DNA from: Bacilli bacterium
GTDB taxonomy: Bacteria; Bacillota; Bacilli; Bacillales; Amphibacillaceae
NCBI GenBank assembly: GCA_012838505.1
Contig: DUPD01000020.1
Span: 1-64,000, forward strand
DNA: 64,000 nucleotides
Direction: 5' to 3'
A program made the translations under genes and the position numbers. Below the pieces are notes generated by a model. The model searched no databases and was not told the DNA's origin. It saw only the letters and a program-made list of their open reading frames with translations. This document shows positions 51,364 to 61,869 of the stretch, piece by piece (within the stretch, counting starts at the first letter, position 1; every line of letters begins with the position of its first letter).

Positions 51364-51568
51364 TATTCATTATTCCGTTCACTTTTTAAGTGAGTGCGTA
51401 CATATAAACGAAAGGCAGTTATTTAAGCAGTATTACTTACTTTGCGATAAACTATGAATAATTCAGGCTGAATTAAGCTTTTTTTCAAGTCTAAAAAAGC
51501 ATAGAAAAAGGATCATTTTAATTTCATGATCCTTTTTCAATAAAACATTCAAATTATAATCTTCCAAA

Positions 51569-52345
51569 TCAACTTTTTGTCGCTAAAATCAATTCCTCAA
51601 TTGTGTCCCGTTCCCCTTCGTGAAGGCTTTTAACAATTTTACTGCCGACGATGACACCATCGCAATAGCTACTAAGCTGTTTGACTTGCTCTGGTGTTGA
51701 GACACCGAATCCAGCGATGACTGGTTTGGGGCTGACTTGTTTTAAGTTAGACAAATAATCGCCAATTGAGTCAATGTATTCGTTGCGTTCACCCGTTGTT
51801 CCCGTTACAGTGACCGCATATAAGAAACCTCTCGTCTTGGTAGCAATTTTAGTCAGACGCTCTCGTGAACTCGTTAATGTAGCAAGTCTGATCAAAGCGA
51901 GATCGTGATCAGCAATCAACTCAGGGATTTCTCCTTCTTCTTCTATTGGCAAGTCCGGAATAATTAATCCTGACACACCCGCTTCTGCACAATCTGCTAA
52001 ACACTGCTCTATTCCATAAGCAAAAATTGGGTTAAAATATGTCATTAACACAATTGGGATCGACCGTTCACCTTTTGTTGCTTTTAATACTTCCAAGATC
52101 GCTCGTAGGCTGACACCTAGAGATAACGCTCGAATTCCGGCTGCTTGGATGACAGGTCCATCGGCAACAGGATCTGAAAATGGAATGCCAAGCTCAATTG
52201 CAGTCGCTCCCGCCTCTGCTAAAAATTGAATTTGTTCAGGTAGCTTATCGAGCCCGCCATCACCAGCCATAATATAGGGAATGAAAATTTTATCGCCGTT
52301 TGCTAGCGTTTCTTCCAATGCTGTTTCTAGTTTATTGACCGTCAA
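51569..52345 (-). CDS. trpA: Tryptophan synthase alpha
   Basis: [34 protein letters not shown]. Confidence 0.97.
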   Translation of the reverse strand: MTVNKLETALEETLANGDKIFIPYIMAGDGGLDKLPEQIQFLAEAGATAIELGIPFSDPVADGPVIQAAGIRALSLGVSLRAILEVLKATKGERSIPIVLMTYFNPIFAYGIEQCLADCAEAGVSGLIIPDLPIEEEGEIPELIADHDLALIRLATLTSSRERLTKIATKTRGFLYAVTVTGTTGERNEYIDSIGDYLSNLKQVSPKPVIAGFGVSTPEQVKQLSSYCDGVIVGSKIVKSLHEGERDTIEELILATKS

Positions 52346-53553
52346 TTTAACTCACCTCCTAATGCTGCTTGAACCGCTTCAACATCCTTATCTCCTCGTC
52401 CGGATAGACAGACAATAATCGATTGATCCTTGTTCATCTCTGGGGCGAGTTTTTTCAAATAAGCAATCGCATGGGCACTTTCTAATGCTGGAATGATCCC
52501 TTCCGTTTGGGAAAGTAATTTCAGCCCGTCTAGCGCCTCTACATCGGTAATTGATTCGTATCTAACCCGATTAATTTCATTTAGGTGGCTATGCTCTGGA
52601 CCAACACCCGGGTAGTCTAGTCCAGCAGAAATCGATGTTGCTTCTTGGATTTGACCATGTTCATCTTGAAGTAAATGTGTCATCATCCCGTGTAAAACAC
52701 CCGTTTTACCGTCTGTTAATGTGGCGGAGTGCTTGCCTGTCTCAACCCCTAAACCTCCTGCTTCAATGCCGTAAATCTTTACTGATTTGTCGTTAATAAA
52801 TGGATAGAACAAGCCCATCGCATTACTGCCACCTCCGATACAAGCAACAAGTGCATCTGGTAGACCACCAATATCGTCTGAAAATTGCTGTTTCGCTTCA
52901 TTACCAATCACACTTTGAAAATCACGAACAATTTTCGGAAATGGATGTGGGCCAACAACTGAACCAATAATATAATGGGTGTCCTCTACATTGGCAACCC
53001 AGTAACGAAGTGCTTCATTGACGGCATCCTTTAATGTTCCACTGCCTTGATCGACACTAACGACTTTTGCTCCGAGCAACTCCATCCGAAAGACATTTAA
53101 TTTCTGTCTTTGAATATCTTCTGCTCCCATAAAAATAATACATTCCAAGCCTAGCAGTGCCGATACAGTTGCTGTTGCGACGCCATGTTGTCCCGCACCT
53201 GTTTCAGCAACAATTTTTTTCTTACCCATTCGTAATGTTAAGAGTGCCTGACCAAGCGCATTATTGATTTTGTGGGCACCGGTATGGTTTAAATCTTCTC
53301 GTTTTAAATAGATTTTTGCCCCACCTAAAGCCTCTGTTAAACGTTCAGCATAATAAAGTGGTGTTTCCCGACCAACATATTGACGCAAATAATTGTCTAG
53401 TTCCTCGATAAAAATTGGATCTTTAATCGCATGTTCATAAGCTTCTTCAAGTTCTAACACAGCTGGCATTAACGTTTCTGGAACGAACCTGCCACCGAAT
53501 GACCCGAAATGACCGGTTAAATCTGGTTTTTGATAATTTGTCATCTGTTTCAC
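52342..53553 (-). CDS. trpB: Tryptophan synthase beta
   Basis: [34 protein letters not shown]. Confidence 0.98.
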   Translation of the reverse strand: MKQMTNYQKPDLTGHFGSFGGRFVPETLMPAVLELEEAYEHAIKDPIFIEELDNYLRQYVGRETPLYYAERLTEALGGAKIYLKREDLNHTGAHKINNALGQALLTLRMGKKKIVAETGAGQHGVATATVSALLGLECIIFMGAEDIQRQKLNVFRMELLGAKVVSVDQGSGTLKDAVNEALRYWVANVEDTHYIIGSVVGPHPFPKIVRDFQSVIGNEAKQQFSDDIGGLPDALVACIGGGSNAMGLFYPFINDKSVKIYGIEAGGLGVETGKHSATLTDGKTGVLHGMMTHLLQDEHGQIQEATSISAGLDYPGVGPEHSHLNEINRVRYESITDVEALDGLKLLSQTEGIIPALESAHAIAYLKKLAPEMNKDQSIIVCLSGRGDKDVEAVQAALGGELN

Positions 53554-54155
53554 CTTGCTCCTTTCGCTATTTGAATAAATTGTTTAATTTTTATGAGATC
53601 TTTTTTTCCGTTCGTTTCAACACCACTTGAGACGTCAACACCAATTGGGCTCGCTTCCTGAATCGCACGATCAACATTATCTGCCGTTAAACCTCCCGCT
53701 AAAATCATTTTATCTCGAGCAAGTGGGATCGACTCAATGAGACGCCAATCAAACGTTTGACCGCTTCCTGGTTTTGGACCATCTAATAATAGATAGTCAA
53801 CGACAGGTAAATAGTCGAGCACCTGTTCAAGTGAATCTGCCGTTTGCAGTGATAATGCTTTAATCACAGGCACTTCACTTTTTAAACAAGTTGATACGGA
53901 CTCCCTACCGTGAAGCTGAACATAATCTAATCGAACTAAGCGTGCGATCTGATTGACGATATGGATTGGTGTATCAACGAAGACACCAACCTTTTTGACG
54001 TGATCAGGTAACTGTCGTTGAATCTGATCGACCTGTTCCACCGTCACTTGCCGTTTACTTTGGGCAAAAACGAATCCGATTAAGTCTGCACCTGCTTCAG
54101 TTGTAGCGATTGCCTCTTGATATGTTGTTAAACCACATATTTTCACAAGTACCAT
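53550..54155 (-). CDS. trpF: Phosphoribosylanthranilate isomerase
   Basis: [43 protein letters not shown]. Confidence 0.96.
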   Translation of the reverse strand: MVLVKICGLTTYQEAIATTEAGADLIGFVFAQSKRQVTVEQVDQIQRQLPDHVKKVGVFVDTPIHIVNQIARLVRLDYVQLHGRESVSTCLKSEVPVIKALSLQTADSLEQVLDYLPVVDYLLLDGPKPGSGQTFDWRLIESIPLARDKMILAGGLTADNVDRAIQEASPIGVDVSSGVETNGKKDLIKIKQFIQIAKGAR

Positions 54156-54164
54156 TTAAACACC

Positions 54165-54932
54165 TCACTTTAACATGTCTTGAAAGGTTTTTTCTAGATC
54201 AGCTGAACGCATTAATGTCTCACCGACAAGGATCGCCTTTGCACCTGCCTGTTTCACACGCCGCACATCATCAGCTGTTTGAAGACCACTTTCACTAATG
54301 AGAATTTCCCGGTCGTGATCAATCAACTGTGCCAATCGTTCAGTTACAGCTAAATCAACTGTGAACGTTTTTAAATCACGGTTGTTGACGCCGATTAACT
54401 TGGCACCGATTGCTTGAGCCGCTTTAAGTTCTGATTCATCGTGAACCTCAACCAACACTTCTAAACCAAGTTTTTTTGCATGATCATAGAGCTGCTTTAA
54501 CCGTTCTTCTGTTAAACTCGCAACGATTAACAGAATCAGATCAGCACCATATGAGTAAGCATGGTCAATTTGAATCTCATCGATGATAAAATTTTTATTT
54601 AAAATCGGTAGCTCAACCGTTTGTTTTACTTGAGCTAAATCTTGATAGTTTCCTTGGAAAAATTGTCGATCCGTTAGAACAGAAATCATTGAGGCTCCAA
54701 GTTCTTGATAAAGTTGCGCTTGTGCTTGCGGATTTAATTTGGCATTGATCATCCCTTTTGACGGTGACGCCCGTTTAAATTCAGCAATCACTTTTAACTG
54801 ATCGTTCGCTTGACAACGTTCAATAAACGAGCGAATTGGTGTTAAGCGTGGATGTTCTGTCAAATTGAATGTCTGCTTTAATTCAGTCACTTCTTGTTTT
54901 TTTACCGCTAAAATTTGCTCTAAAATAGTCAT
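54165..54932 (-). CDS. trpC: Indole-3-glycerol phosphate synthase
   Basis: VIAEFKRASPSKG; GVNNRDLKTFTVD; ILVGETLMRS. Confidence 0.97.
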   Translation of the reverse strand: MTILEQILAVKKQEVTELKQTFNLTEHPRLTPIRSFIERCQANDQLKVIAEFKRASPSKGMINAKLNPQAQAQLYQELGASMISVLTDRQFFQGNYQDLAQVKQTVELPILNKNFIIDEIQIDHAYSYGADLILLIVASLTEERLKQLYDHAKKLGLEVLVEVHDESELKAAQAIGAKLIGVNNRDLKTFTVDLAVTERLAQLIDHDREILISESGLQTADDVRRVKQAGAKAILVGETLMRSADLEKTFQDMLK

Positions 54933-55939
54933 CTCGTCACCTCCGATTTAGTTATCCCTCTCAAACAGTTCAAAGCAGCCCCTGAATCAATGCTTTCTTT
55001 AGCAAGCTCGATCCCTTCCTTGATTGTTGATGCTTTTCCACTAGCAAAGATTCCGAGACCTGCATTGAGTAATACAACATCTCGATGCGCACCTCTGTTA
55101 CCTTTCAATACATTGATCATAATTTCTGCATTTAACTTAGCATCGCCACCTTTGAGTTGATCATTAGCAACGACAGGGAGCCCAACTTCTTCTGGATGGA
55201 TCGTAAACGGGCGTAGTTTGCTATTTTCTAATAAGACACAATGGTTTACACCAGCCAATGTTGCCTCATCAAAATGTCCCGCACCATTGATCACAAGTGC
55301 GCGCTCTCGACCTAATTGTTGGAGTACTTCAGCCATTGTCATCAGTAAATCTCGACGAAAAACGCCTAACAATTGGGTCTTGAGCTCGACTGGATTGGTT
55401 AGCGGTCCAATCAAGTTGAAAATCGTTGGCACAGCTAAGTCCCTCCTAATTGACATCACTTGTTTCATCGCTGGATGAACATGTGGTGCATAGAGAAAAG
55501 CAATTTTATTTTTTACCAGTGCATCGTTCGTTTGTTCAGGTGTCCTGCTTAATTCAACCCCAAGTGCTTCTAAAACATCGGCACTTCCTGATTTACTCGT
55601 AATGCTCCGATTACCGTGCTTTGCAACGGTCAACCCTGCACCAGCTAAGACAAAGGCACTCGTTGTGCTAATATTAAAGCTTTGCGAATGATCCCCACCT
55701 GTGCCACAATTATCAATCACGTCAGACGTTGGTGTCGGGATTGTGACTGCTTTCTCACGGATCACTTGGGCAAGACCAGTCATTTCACTAGCAGATTCTC
55801 CTTTGGCACGTAGCGCTGTTAAAAATCCACCGACTGCTGCTTGTGGCGTTTCTGCGTTAAAAATCAATTGCGCTGCTTGTTTCATCTCAGCTATTGTTAA
55901 ATTTTCTCCCGACAATACCATTTCAAGATATCGCTTCAC
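54929..55939 (-). CDS. trpD: Anthranilate phosphoribosyltransferase
   Basis: DNCGTGGDHSQSFNISTTSAFVLAGAG; KHGNRSITSKSGSADVLEALG. Confidence 0.97.
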   Translation of the reverse strand: MKRYLEMVLSGENLTIAEMKQAAQLIFNAETPQAAVGGFLTALRAKGESASEMTGLAQVIREKAVTIPTPTSDVIDNCGTGGDHSQSFNISTTSAFVLAGAGLTVAKHGNRSITSKSGSADVLEALGVELSRTPEQTNDALVKNKIAFLYAPHVHPAMKQVMSIRRDLAVPTIFNLIGPLTNPVELKTQLLGVFRRDLLMTMAEVLQQLGRERALVINGAGHFDEATLAGVNHCVLLENSKLRPFTIHPEEVGLPVVANDQLKGGDAKLNAEIMINVLKGNRGAHRDVVLLNAGLGIFASGKASTIKEGIELAKESIDSGAALNCLRGITKSEVTR

Positions 55940-55954
55940 ATGTAAAACCCCCTC

Positions 55955-57346
55955 TTAATTCATTTTATTTGCGGCTTCGACCAGAGATTTGGCTTTGTTT
56001 AAAGTTTCTTCATATTCACGTTTAGGATCGGATTCTGCAACGATACCAGCGCCTGCTTGAACGTAGGCCATCTGGTCTTTTATGATCATCGTCCGAATTG
56101 CAATTGCTAAGTCGAGATCCCCGTTAATATTGATATAACCAACCGCTCCTGCATAAACACCTCGCCGCACTTGTTCCAATTCATTAATAATTTGCATTGC
56201 TCTTTGCTTTGGCGCACCAGAAACTGTTCCAGCTGGTAGCAATGCAGCAAGTGCATCAATCGAAGATAATTCCGGGCTGAGCTCGCCCGTTAATTCTGAA
56301 ATAATATGCATCACATGCTGATAGCGTTCAATTAACATTTGCTTTGTCATGGTAATTGTCCCAATCTGACAAACCTTCTCTAAATCTGATCGACTGAGAT
56401 CGATTAACATTTTATGCTCCGCTAATTCTTTTGGATCGGCCAACAATTCTTCCGCTAACCGTTGATCCGCCTCTATCGTGTCACCCCGCGGTCTTGTTCC
56501 TGCAATCGGGTTTGTAATAATCTGTCTCCCTTTAACTTTAAGCAAACTCTCTGGCGAGGTGCCGATGATTTGATAGTCTGAAAAATCAATGTAATACATG
56601 TATGGTGATGGGTTCATCACTCGTAAACGCCGGTACAATTGGAATGGATCGTCATTAAATGCTGATTTCATCCGTTGTGACAGAACAACTTGTAATGCTT
56701 CACCTCGGTCAATATAGCGCTGTGCTTCCTCAACTAATCGAATAAAAGTTGGTTGATCAATTGATGGTTTAAAATCAAGTGTCAATTCTTGATCTGTCAG
56801 TTCGACTTGGGATTGGTTAAGTTGCTCTTTAATCTGTTCAATCATATCGACTAGTTCTAGCTCACTACGCGCACCTGACAAATCAAGCGCAATGATCGTG
56901 AGCGTTTGTTTTTGATGATCAAAAATGAGTAAATCTTGATAGATCATGAAATGTAAATCAGGCATCTCAATTTCGTCATCAAGTAATGACCCAATCGATT
57001 GGTAATTCCGAACTAAATCGTAGCCAATATAGCCGATCGCTCCGCCATAAAGCGGGAATGGTAGCCCCAGATCAATTTGAGGTACTTGTTGTTTGACAAT
57101 CTCTAACGGATTACCTTCAATTTCTTCGATCTTTGCACCATTTTTTAAAATCACCTGCTGATCAGTGCCGATAATTTCTCTAAATGGATTGGTGCCGATA
57201 AAGGAGTAGCGCCCTTTATCTTGGTGATGACTCGAGCTTTCGAGCATGAACTTTTTTTCTCCTTGGAGTCGATTATAAATCGAAATTGGTGTTAGCGTGT
57301 CAGCTTGAATCACTTGCTTTTGATAACGAATTGTCAATTGTCTCAC
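55955..57346 (-). CDS. trpE: Anthranilate synthase component I
   Basis: IIGTSPESLLKVKGRQIITNPIAGTRPRG; GAGIVAESDPKREYEET. Confidence 0.97.
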   Translation of the reverse strand: MRQLTIRYQKQVIQADTLTPISIYNRLQGEKKFMLESSSHHQDKGRYSFIGTNPFREIIGTDQQVILKNGAKIEEIEGNPLEIVKQQVPQIDLGLPFPLYGGAIGYIGYDLVRNYQSIGSLLDDEIEMPDLHFMIYQDLLIFDHQKQTLTIIALDLSGARSELELVDMIEQIKEQLNQSQVELTDQELTLDFKPSIDQPTFIRLVEEAQRYIDRGEALQVVLSQRMKSAFNDDPFQLYRRLRVMNPSPYMYYIDFSDYQIIGTSPESLLKVKGRQIITNPIAGTRPRGDTIEADQRLAEELLADPKELAEHKMLIDLSRSDLEKVCQIGTITMTKQMLIERYQHVMHIISELTGELSPELSSIDALAALLPAGTVSGAPKQRAMQIINELEQVRRGVYAGAVGYININGDLDLAIAIRTMIIKDQMAYVQAGAGIVAESDPKREYEETLNKAKSLVEAANKMN

Positions 57347-57360
57347 TCCTTTTGTTAAAA

Positions 57361-57590
57361 TAAAAAAGCCCCTAAATCATTTGCTTGAATGATTTAGGGG
57401 ACGATTGTATTTGTTCAATCGCGGTGCCACACCTATTTAGAGAGGTTAGTCTCTACACTTTGATCCGGTGACGGGGATTAGCCGTCCTTTCCTACTCCAG
57501 GATGTTTCGGAAAAGCTCTAGTAAGTCCATTCGGTTGTGTTGTTATACTGAGTTTTCAGCAGTGCTCAGCTCTCTTTAATAACAGTTAGA
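57361..57590 (-). ncRNA. T-box leader 2 (promoter-distal), Trp specifier
   Basis: Specifier GAA-UGG (57529-57527); T-box GGTGTGGCACCGCG; terminator CCCCTAAATCATT / AATGATTTAGGGG TTTTTT. Confidence 0.9.
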
Positions 57591-57639
57591 CAACTTACTT
57601 CTCTTACATCATTGATTTTAATATTAAATTTTGAGATCA

Positions 57640-57923
57640 AAAAAAGGCTCTCTCGTTCCGAAAAGGACGAGAGAACCCGTGGTACCACCTTAATTAGCAT
57701 TTTAATGCTCACTAGACGATCAATCGCAGTTAAAGATTAATCGTTGTTTCTAGGTAACGGTGAAACAACCTCCGTCAAAGCTTACTGGGCCAAGTGGCCG
57801 TTTAGTTTGACTGCTCAAAAGCCCATTCACTTAAATTCCTTCACTAGTTTCCACCAACCACTAGCTCTCTTTTAGAAAAAATCTAAGCTACTCCTCTTTG
57901 TCAACGCAGAAATATTTGATTTG
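57640..57923 (-). ncRNA. T-box leader 1 (promoter-proximal), Trp specifier
   Basis: Specifier GAA-UGG (57825-57823); T-box AAGGTGGTACCACGG; terminator GGTTCTCTCGTCC / GGAACGAGAGAGCC TTTTTTT. Confidence 0.9.
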
Positions 57924-57929
57924 ATTTCT

Positions 57930-57958
57930 ATCATAGTATGCTTAAATTCAGATGTCAA
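57930..57958 (-). promoter_or_regulatory. trp operon sigma-A promoter
   Basis: TTGACA - 17 bp - TATGAT on the minus strand. Confidence 0.85.
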
Positions 57959-57987
57959 GACAATTTATCGAATTTTCTAAAAATAAA

Positions 57988-58145
57988 GTGAAATCAATCA
58001 GTGCGGTCTTCACCGATTGATTAGTACCACAAGGGTATGACCTAAAGGCCCTTAAACCAATCGGGTCGCTACTGCCAGTTAGTCACCCACTTTCAAATCT
58101 TCGTTTCCTTTGATTTTTTTGATCTAGGGGACTTACTGACAGTTG
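57988..58145 (-). ncRNA. Unidentified structured RNA candidate (three-way junction)
   Basis: Minus-strand P1 CAGTGC/GCACTG; P2 ACTGTCAGT/ACTGGCAGT with AGTCCCC/GGGTGACT and AAATC/GATTT; P3 CCGATTG/CAATCGG with AAGGG/CCCTT. Confidence 0.5.
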
Positions 58146-58156
58146 CACTGCGGTAA

Positions 58157-58705
58157 TTATTTTTCAGTAATTTCTTCTTCAATCTTTTGTCCTAGATGGC
58201 GTCCAGGTTGGTCGGGATAACAAATTAGCTGATCACCAATTGCTAATTCAAGCACCGACTTTGCCTGTTGATCCGCACCAAGCAAATGGACACTGTCTGC
58301 CTCTTGAACGGTAACAGAGATTTCCTGAGCTGTTTTCTCTGTTTGACAAACAATTCGAATAAATGGTCTTTTTTCGATTTTCACCCGCCCAATTGGAACA
58401 AGTCGTGCCTCTCCATCTCGCCAAACTGGCACCTTCATACCTGGCTCCATTTCAGCTAAATAGCCTGTTTTTGCTTCATCTAACAACAGATAATGATGAT
58501 AAGCACCAGCATTGATCCGAAACGGTCGTGGCGGATACGTATCTGTTGAGCGGTTTTCAGACAAAGCAACCAAATAGCCATGACCCGTATTACCGATTAA
58601 CACACCTTCAAGTGGATCAAGTTGATCAATTAAATCAAGACAAACTCGTCTGCCTGCTCCGATTGCTTCGATTTTAGTGACTTTTGCGGTTTCAAAATTT
58701 GTCAT
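58157..58705 (-). CDS. Stand-alone C-terminal half of 3-dehydroquinate synthase II-like protein
   Basis: RPFRINAGAYHHYLLL, GRVKIEKRPFIRI, VQEADSVHLLG, RHLGQKIEEEITEK. Confidence 0.75.
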   Translation of the reverse strand: MTNFETAKVTKIEAIGAGRRVCLDLIDQLDPLEGVLIGNTGHGYLVALSENRSTDTYPPRPFRINAGAYHHYLLLDEAKTGYLAEMEPGMKVPVWRDGEARLVPIGRVKIEKRPFIRIVCQTEKTAQEISVTVQEADSVHLLGADQQAKSVLELAIGDQLICYPDQPGRHLGQKIEEEITEK

Positions 58706-58811
58706 CTTAGTTCCCCTTTCAAACTACCAAATGTTATTTCTTTTTTAATCTGCCATTATCATATACAATAGGATTAGTCTTGACAAACAATACAAAGGAG
58801 GGTGAGTTTTT

Positions 58812-58943
58812 TTGCGAAAGGGTTTAATCGTTTTAATTATATTATTAGTCGTTGTCTTCGGCATCATCGGACTCCGGCAAGATGATCAAAAAAGTGACGT
58901 TCAAGTTGAGACAAATGTTGTGTCTCAAGAGACTGATATATAA
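58812..58943 (+). CDS. Small single-TM membrane protein, 43 aa, TTG start
   Basis: AAGGAGG RBS at 58795; MRKGLIVLIILLVVVFGIIGLRQDDQKSDVQVETNVVSQETDI; hairpin terminator follows. Confidence 0.6.
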   Translation: MRKGLIVLIILLVVVFGIIGLRQDDQKSDVQVETNVVSQETDI

Positions 58944-58979
58944 AAAGAGAGCAAATGCTAGCATTCGCTCTCTTTTCTA
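58944..58979. terminator. Bidirectional terminator
   Basis: AAAGAGAGCAAATGCTAGCATTCGCTCTCTTTT. Confidence 0.75.
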
Positions 58980-58987
58980 TTTCGGTA

Positions 58988-59725
58988 TTATTCTAATATG
59001 GTAACGGTCACTTCGCGTACGCCCCAACTATATGCTTCGTCTTTCGTCGGTACGTGAATATCAATTTTATTCCCTTTAATCGCGCCACCAATATCACCTG
59101 CGACTGCTTCACCATATCCTTCAACATGGACACGTGTACCTAATGGAATCACTGATGGATCGACGGCAACCACCTTCATATTGCGGTCTTTATTTAAATC
59201 TAAGCCTGTGTAAGTGATACCTGAGCAACCATCACATTCTGCTGTATATGCTGTTGCCGTCATCGTTAATGTTTTACTTTCTGATGAGACTTTTTTAGCT
59301 GGTTCTTCTTTAATCACTGCTTGGACTGTCTGTGCTGCTTTTTCTTGGTCAGCTTCGACGGCTTCTGCAGTAGGATAAATAACGAGTTCGTTGCCAGTAA
59401 TAATCAGGTCTGATGTGAGTTGATTCCAATTCATTAAGTCTAAAACTGTGACCTCGTAACGATTTGCTAAAGCATATAGTGTATCACCACGTTCGATTAG
59501 GTGAATAATTTCTTCTTCCTCTATCTTCAGGACTTGTCCTGGAAAAATTCGTTCTGAATCAAGGTCGTTTAATTGATAGAGTTCTGTTACGGATGTGTTA
59601 AATTCGCGAGCAACTTTCCATAAGCTATCTCCTCGTTCGACTTGATATTCTTGTGCATGAAGTGGTTTTGATATGGCCACAAAAATTGCGGCGATAGTTA
59701 GAACCATCATAACCAATTTCTTCAT
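58988..59725 (-). CDS. LysM-LysM-3D domain cell-wall hydrolase (YocH-like)
   Basis: Signal peptide, two LysM, 3D domain TATAYTAECDGCSGITYTGLDL...VAVDPSVIPLGTRVHVEGYG. Confidence 0.9.
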   Translation of the reverse strand: MKKLVMMVLTIAAIFVAISKPLHAQEYQVERGDSLWKVAREFNTSVTELYQLNDLDSERIFPGQVLKIEEEEIIHLIERGDTLYALANRYEVTVLDLMNWNQLTSDLIITGNELVIYPTAEAVEADQEKAAQTVQAVIKEEPAKKVSSESKTLTMTATAYTAECDGCSGITYTGLDLNKDRNMKVVAVDPSVIPLGTRVHVEGYGEAVAGDIGGAIKGNKIDIHVPTKDEAYSWGVREVTVTILE

Positions 59726-60149
59726 TAGTTTTTTGCCTCCTTTATATTTAGCACTACTCATCTTAATACAAAATGGCTTGACATAGGTTACAAAGCGATT
59801 AAAGGTTGGTGATATTAAACGAATAACTCGTTACATTTGTCATTCTGGGGCAATAAACTTAAATTTTATACATCGAATCGTTATATTTGATACTTTTTTT
59901 CGTTTTTATGGTTGTCGCTGTCTGTATTTGAAGGAATTTACATGGTTGTTAGTAGGCATTTTGATGATTATTGTTTTTAAAAAAACTTCGGACAGTTTTT
60001 AGTCATTCAATTCAAAATATGTCCGATATCGAGCAATCGCTTTTATAGATAAAATGTAACACAATATAATTTGAAGCTCATTCAATGGTTTGACAAGGGT
60101 AAAAGTTTCAAGATCATTGTTTGTATTTTATACTCACGTGAATCACGAT

Positions 60150-60190
60150 AAAAATAGAACCCGATGATAGAGTAATCATCAGGTTCTAAT
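60150..60190 (-). terminator. Terminator after GH1 remnant
   Basis: TAGAACCTGATGAT / ATCATCGGGTTCTA then TTTTT on the minus strand. Confidence 0.75.
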
Positions 60191-60200
60191 TGTCTGTTAA

Positions 60201-60450
<250 letters not shown>

Positions 60451-60594
60451 TTACACAATTACTTAATTGACAAACTAAAAATAATCATTTCAATTAAATG
60501 GTGATAATTATCGTAAAGGGCTTCTAATCTTTATCGCGGATTGATCTTTATATTTCGGTTAGATTACTTTTTATCAACTTTTCGTAAAATTCAT

Positions 60595-60624
60595 TGACGT
60601 TAGTATTGAGTTATGTTTATAATA
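60595..60624 (+). promoter_or_regulatory. galK promoter
   Basis: TTGACG - 18 bp - TATAAT. Confidence 0.6.
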
Positions 60625-60681
60625 TGAATATAAGAGTTAGTAAATTAATTTAATTAAGTCTAATGATAGGAGCAATCAATC

Positions 60682-61854
60682 ATGAATAAAGAAAAATTAA
60701 TCAAAAAGTTTAATGAGCTCTTCCACCCTACTGAACCCGTTCGAACGTTTTTTGCACCGGGGAGGATTAATTTAATTGGTGAGCACACGGATTATAATGG
60801 TGGCTATGTTTTTCCTGCTGCGATTTCATTCGGGACGTATGCCTTAGCATCGAAGCGAAATGATCGGACGATCCAATTTTATTCACTCAACTTTGAAGAA
60901 CAAGGTATCATTACGGTTGAGTTAGATGATCTAAGTTATCGAAAAGATGATGACTGGGCGAACTATCCGAAAGGGATGATTGACCAGATGATCAAAAATG
61001 GTGCGAAGATTGAACAAGGTTTCAATGTATTATATTATGGAAATATCCCTAATGGTGCGGGATTATCGTCATCTGCTTCAATTGAATTGGTGACTGGTGT
61101 TTTACTTGAATCATTGTATCAGATTGAAATTGATCGTATTGAGCTGGTTAAGCTTGGTCAACGAGTTGAAAATGAGTATATTGGTGTCAATAGTGGAATC
61201 ATGGATCAATTTGCAATTGGGATGGGTAAGCAAGATCATGCCATGTTGCTTGATTGTAATACGCTTGATTATCAGTATGCCCCTGTTCGGCTAAATGAGT
61301 ATATAATTATGATTATGAATACGAATAAACGTCGCCAACTGGCCGATTCGAAGTATAATGAACGTAGAAGCGAATGCGAGAGTGCTTTAAAAGATCTGCA
61401 AACTGAGTTGGCGATTAATAGCCTCGGTGAACTATCAACCGATCAGTTCGACAATTTTTCCAAAATAATCCGAAATGAAACTGAGCGCAAACGAGCGAAG
61501 CATGCTGTTTATGAAAATCAGCGGACAAAAGATGCACTCGTTAAGTTAGAGGCTGGGGATTTACAAGGGTTTGGTCAGCTGTTAAATGAATCACATTTGT
61601 CACTTCAACAGGATTATGAGGTGACGGGTATTGAACTCGATACACTTGTTCAAGCAGCCTGGGATCAGGATGGTGTCTTAGGTGCGCGAATGACAGGTGC
61701 GGGTTTTGGTGGTTGTGCGATTGCGCTTGTTGATCAGAGTAAAGTTGATAACTTTAAAACAAATGTGGCGAAAATTTATCAGAAAAAAATTGGTTATCAA
61801 CCGACTTTCTATCAAGCAACAATTGGTGACGGAGCGAAGGAATTAAAAGCTTAA
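60682..61854 (+). CDS. galK: Galactokinase
   Basis: APGRINLIGEHTDYNGGYVFPAAI; GNIPNGAGLSSSASIE; GARMTGAGFGGCAIALV. Confidence 0.97.
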   Translation: MNKEKLIKKFNELFHPTEPVRTFFAPGRINLIGEHTDYNGGYVFPAAISFGTYALASKRNDRTIQFYSLNFEEQGIITVELDDLSYRKDDDWANYPKGMIDQMIKNGAKIEQGFNVLYYGNIPNGAGLSSSASIELVTGVLLESLYQIEIDRIELVKLGQRVENEYIGVNSGIMDQFAIGMGKQDHAMLLDCNTLDYQYAPVRLNEYIIMIMNTNKRRQLADSKYNERRSECESALKDLQTELAINSLGELSTDQFDNFSKIIRNETERKRAKHAVYENQRTKDALVKLEAGDLQGFGQLLNESHLSLQQDYEVTGIELDTLVQAAWDQDGVLGARMTGAGFGGCAIALVDQSKVDNFKTNVAKIYQKKIGYQPTFYQATIGDGAKELKA

Positions 61855-61869
61855 GGAGGAAATGTTATT

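Noticed and set aside
57988-58060. Remnant of the 23S rRNA 3' end (GGTACTAATC... similarity)
   Set aside because: Only a short match (about 9-10 nt); surrounding sequence does not follow 23S or 5S rRNA.
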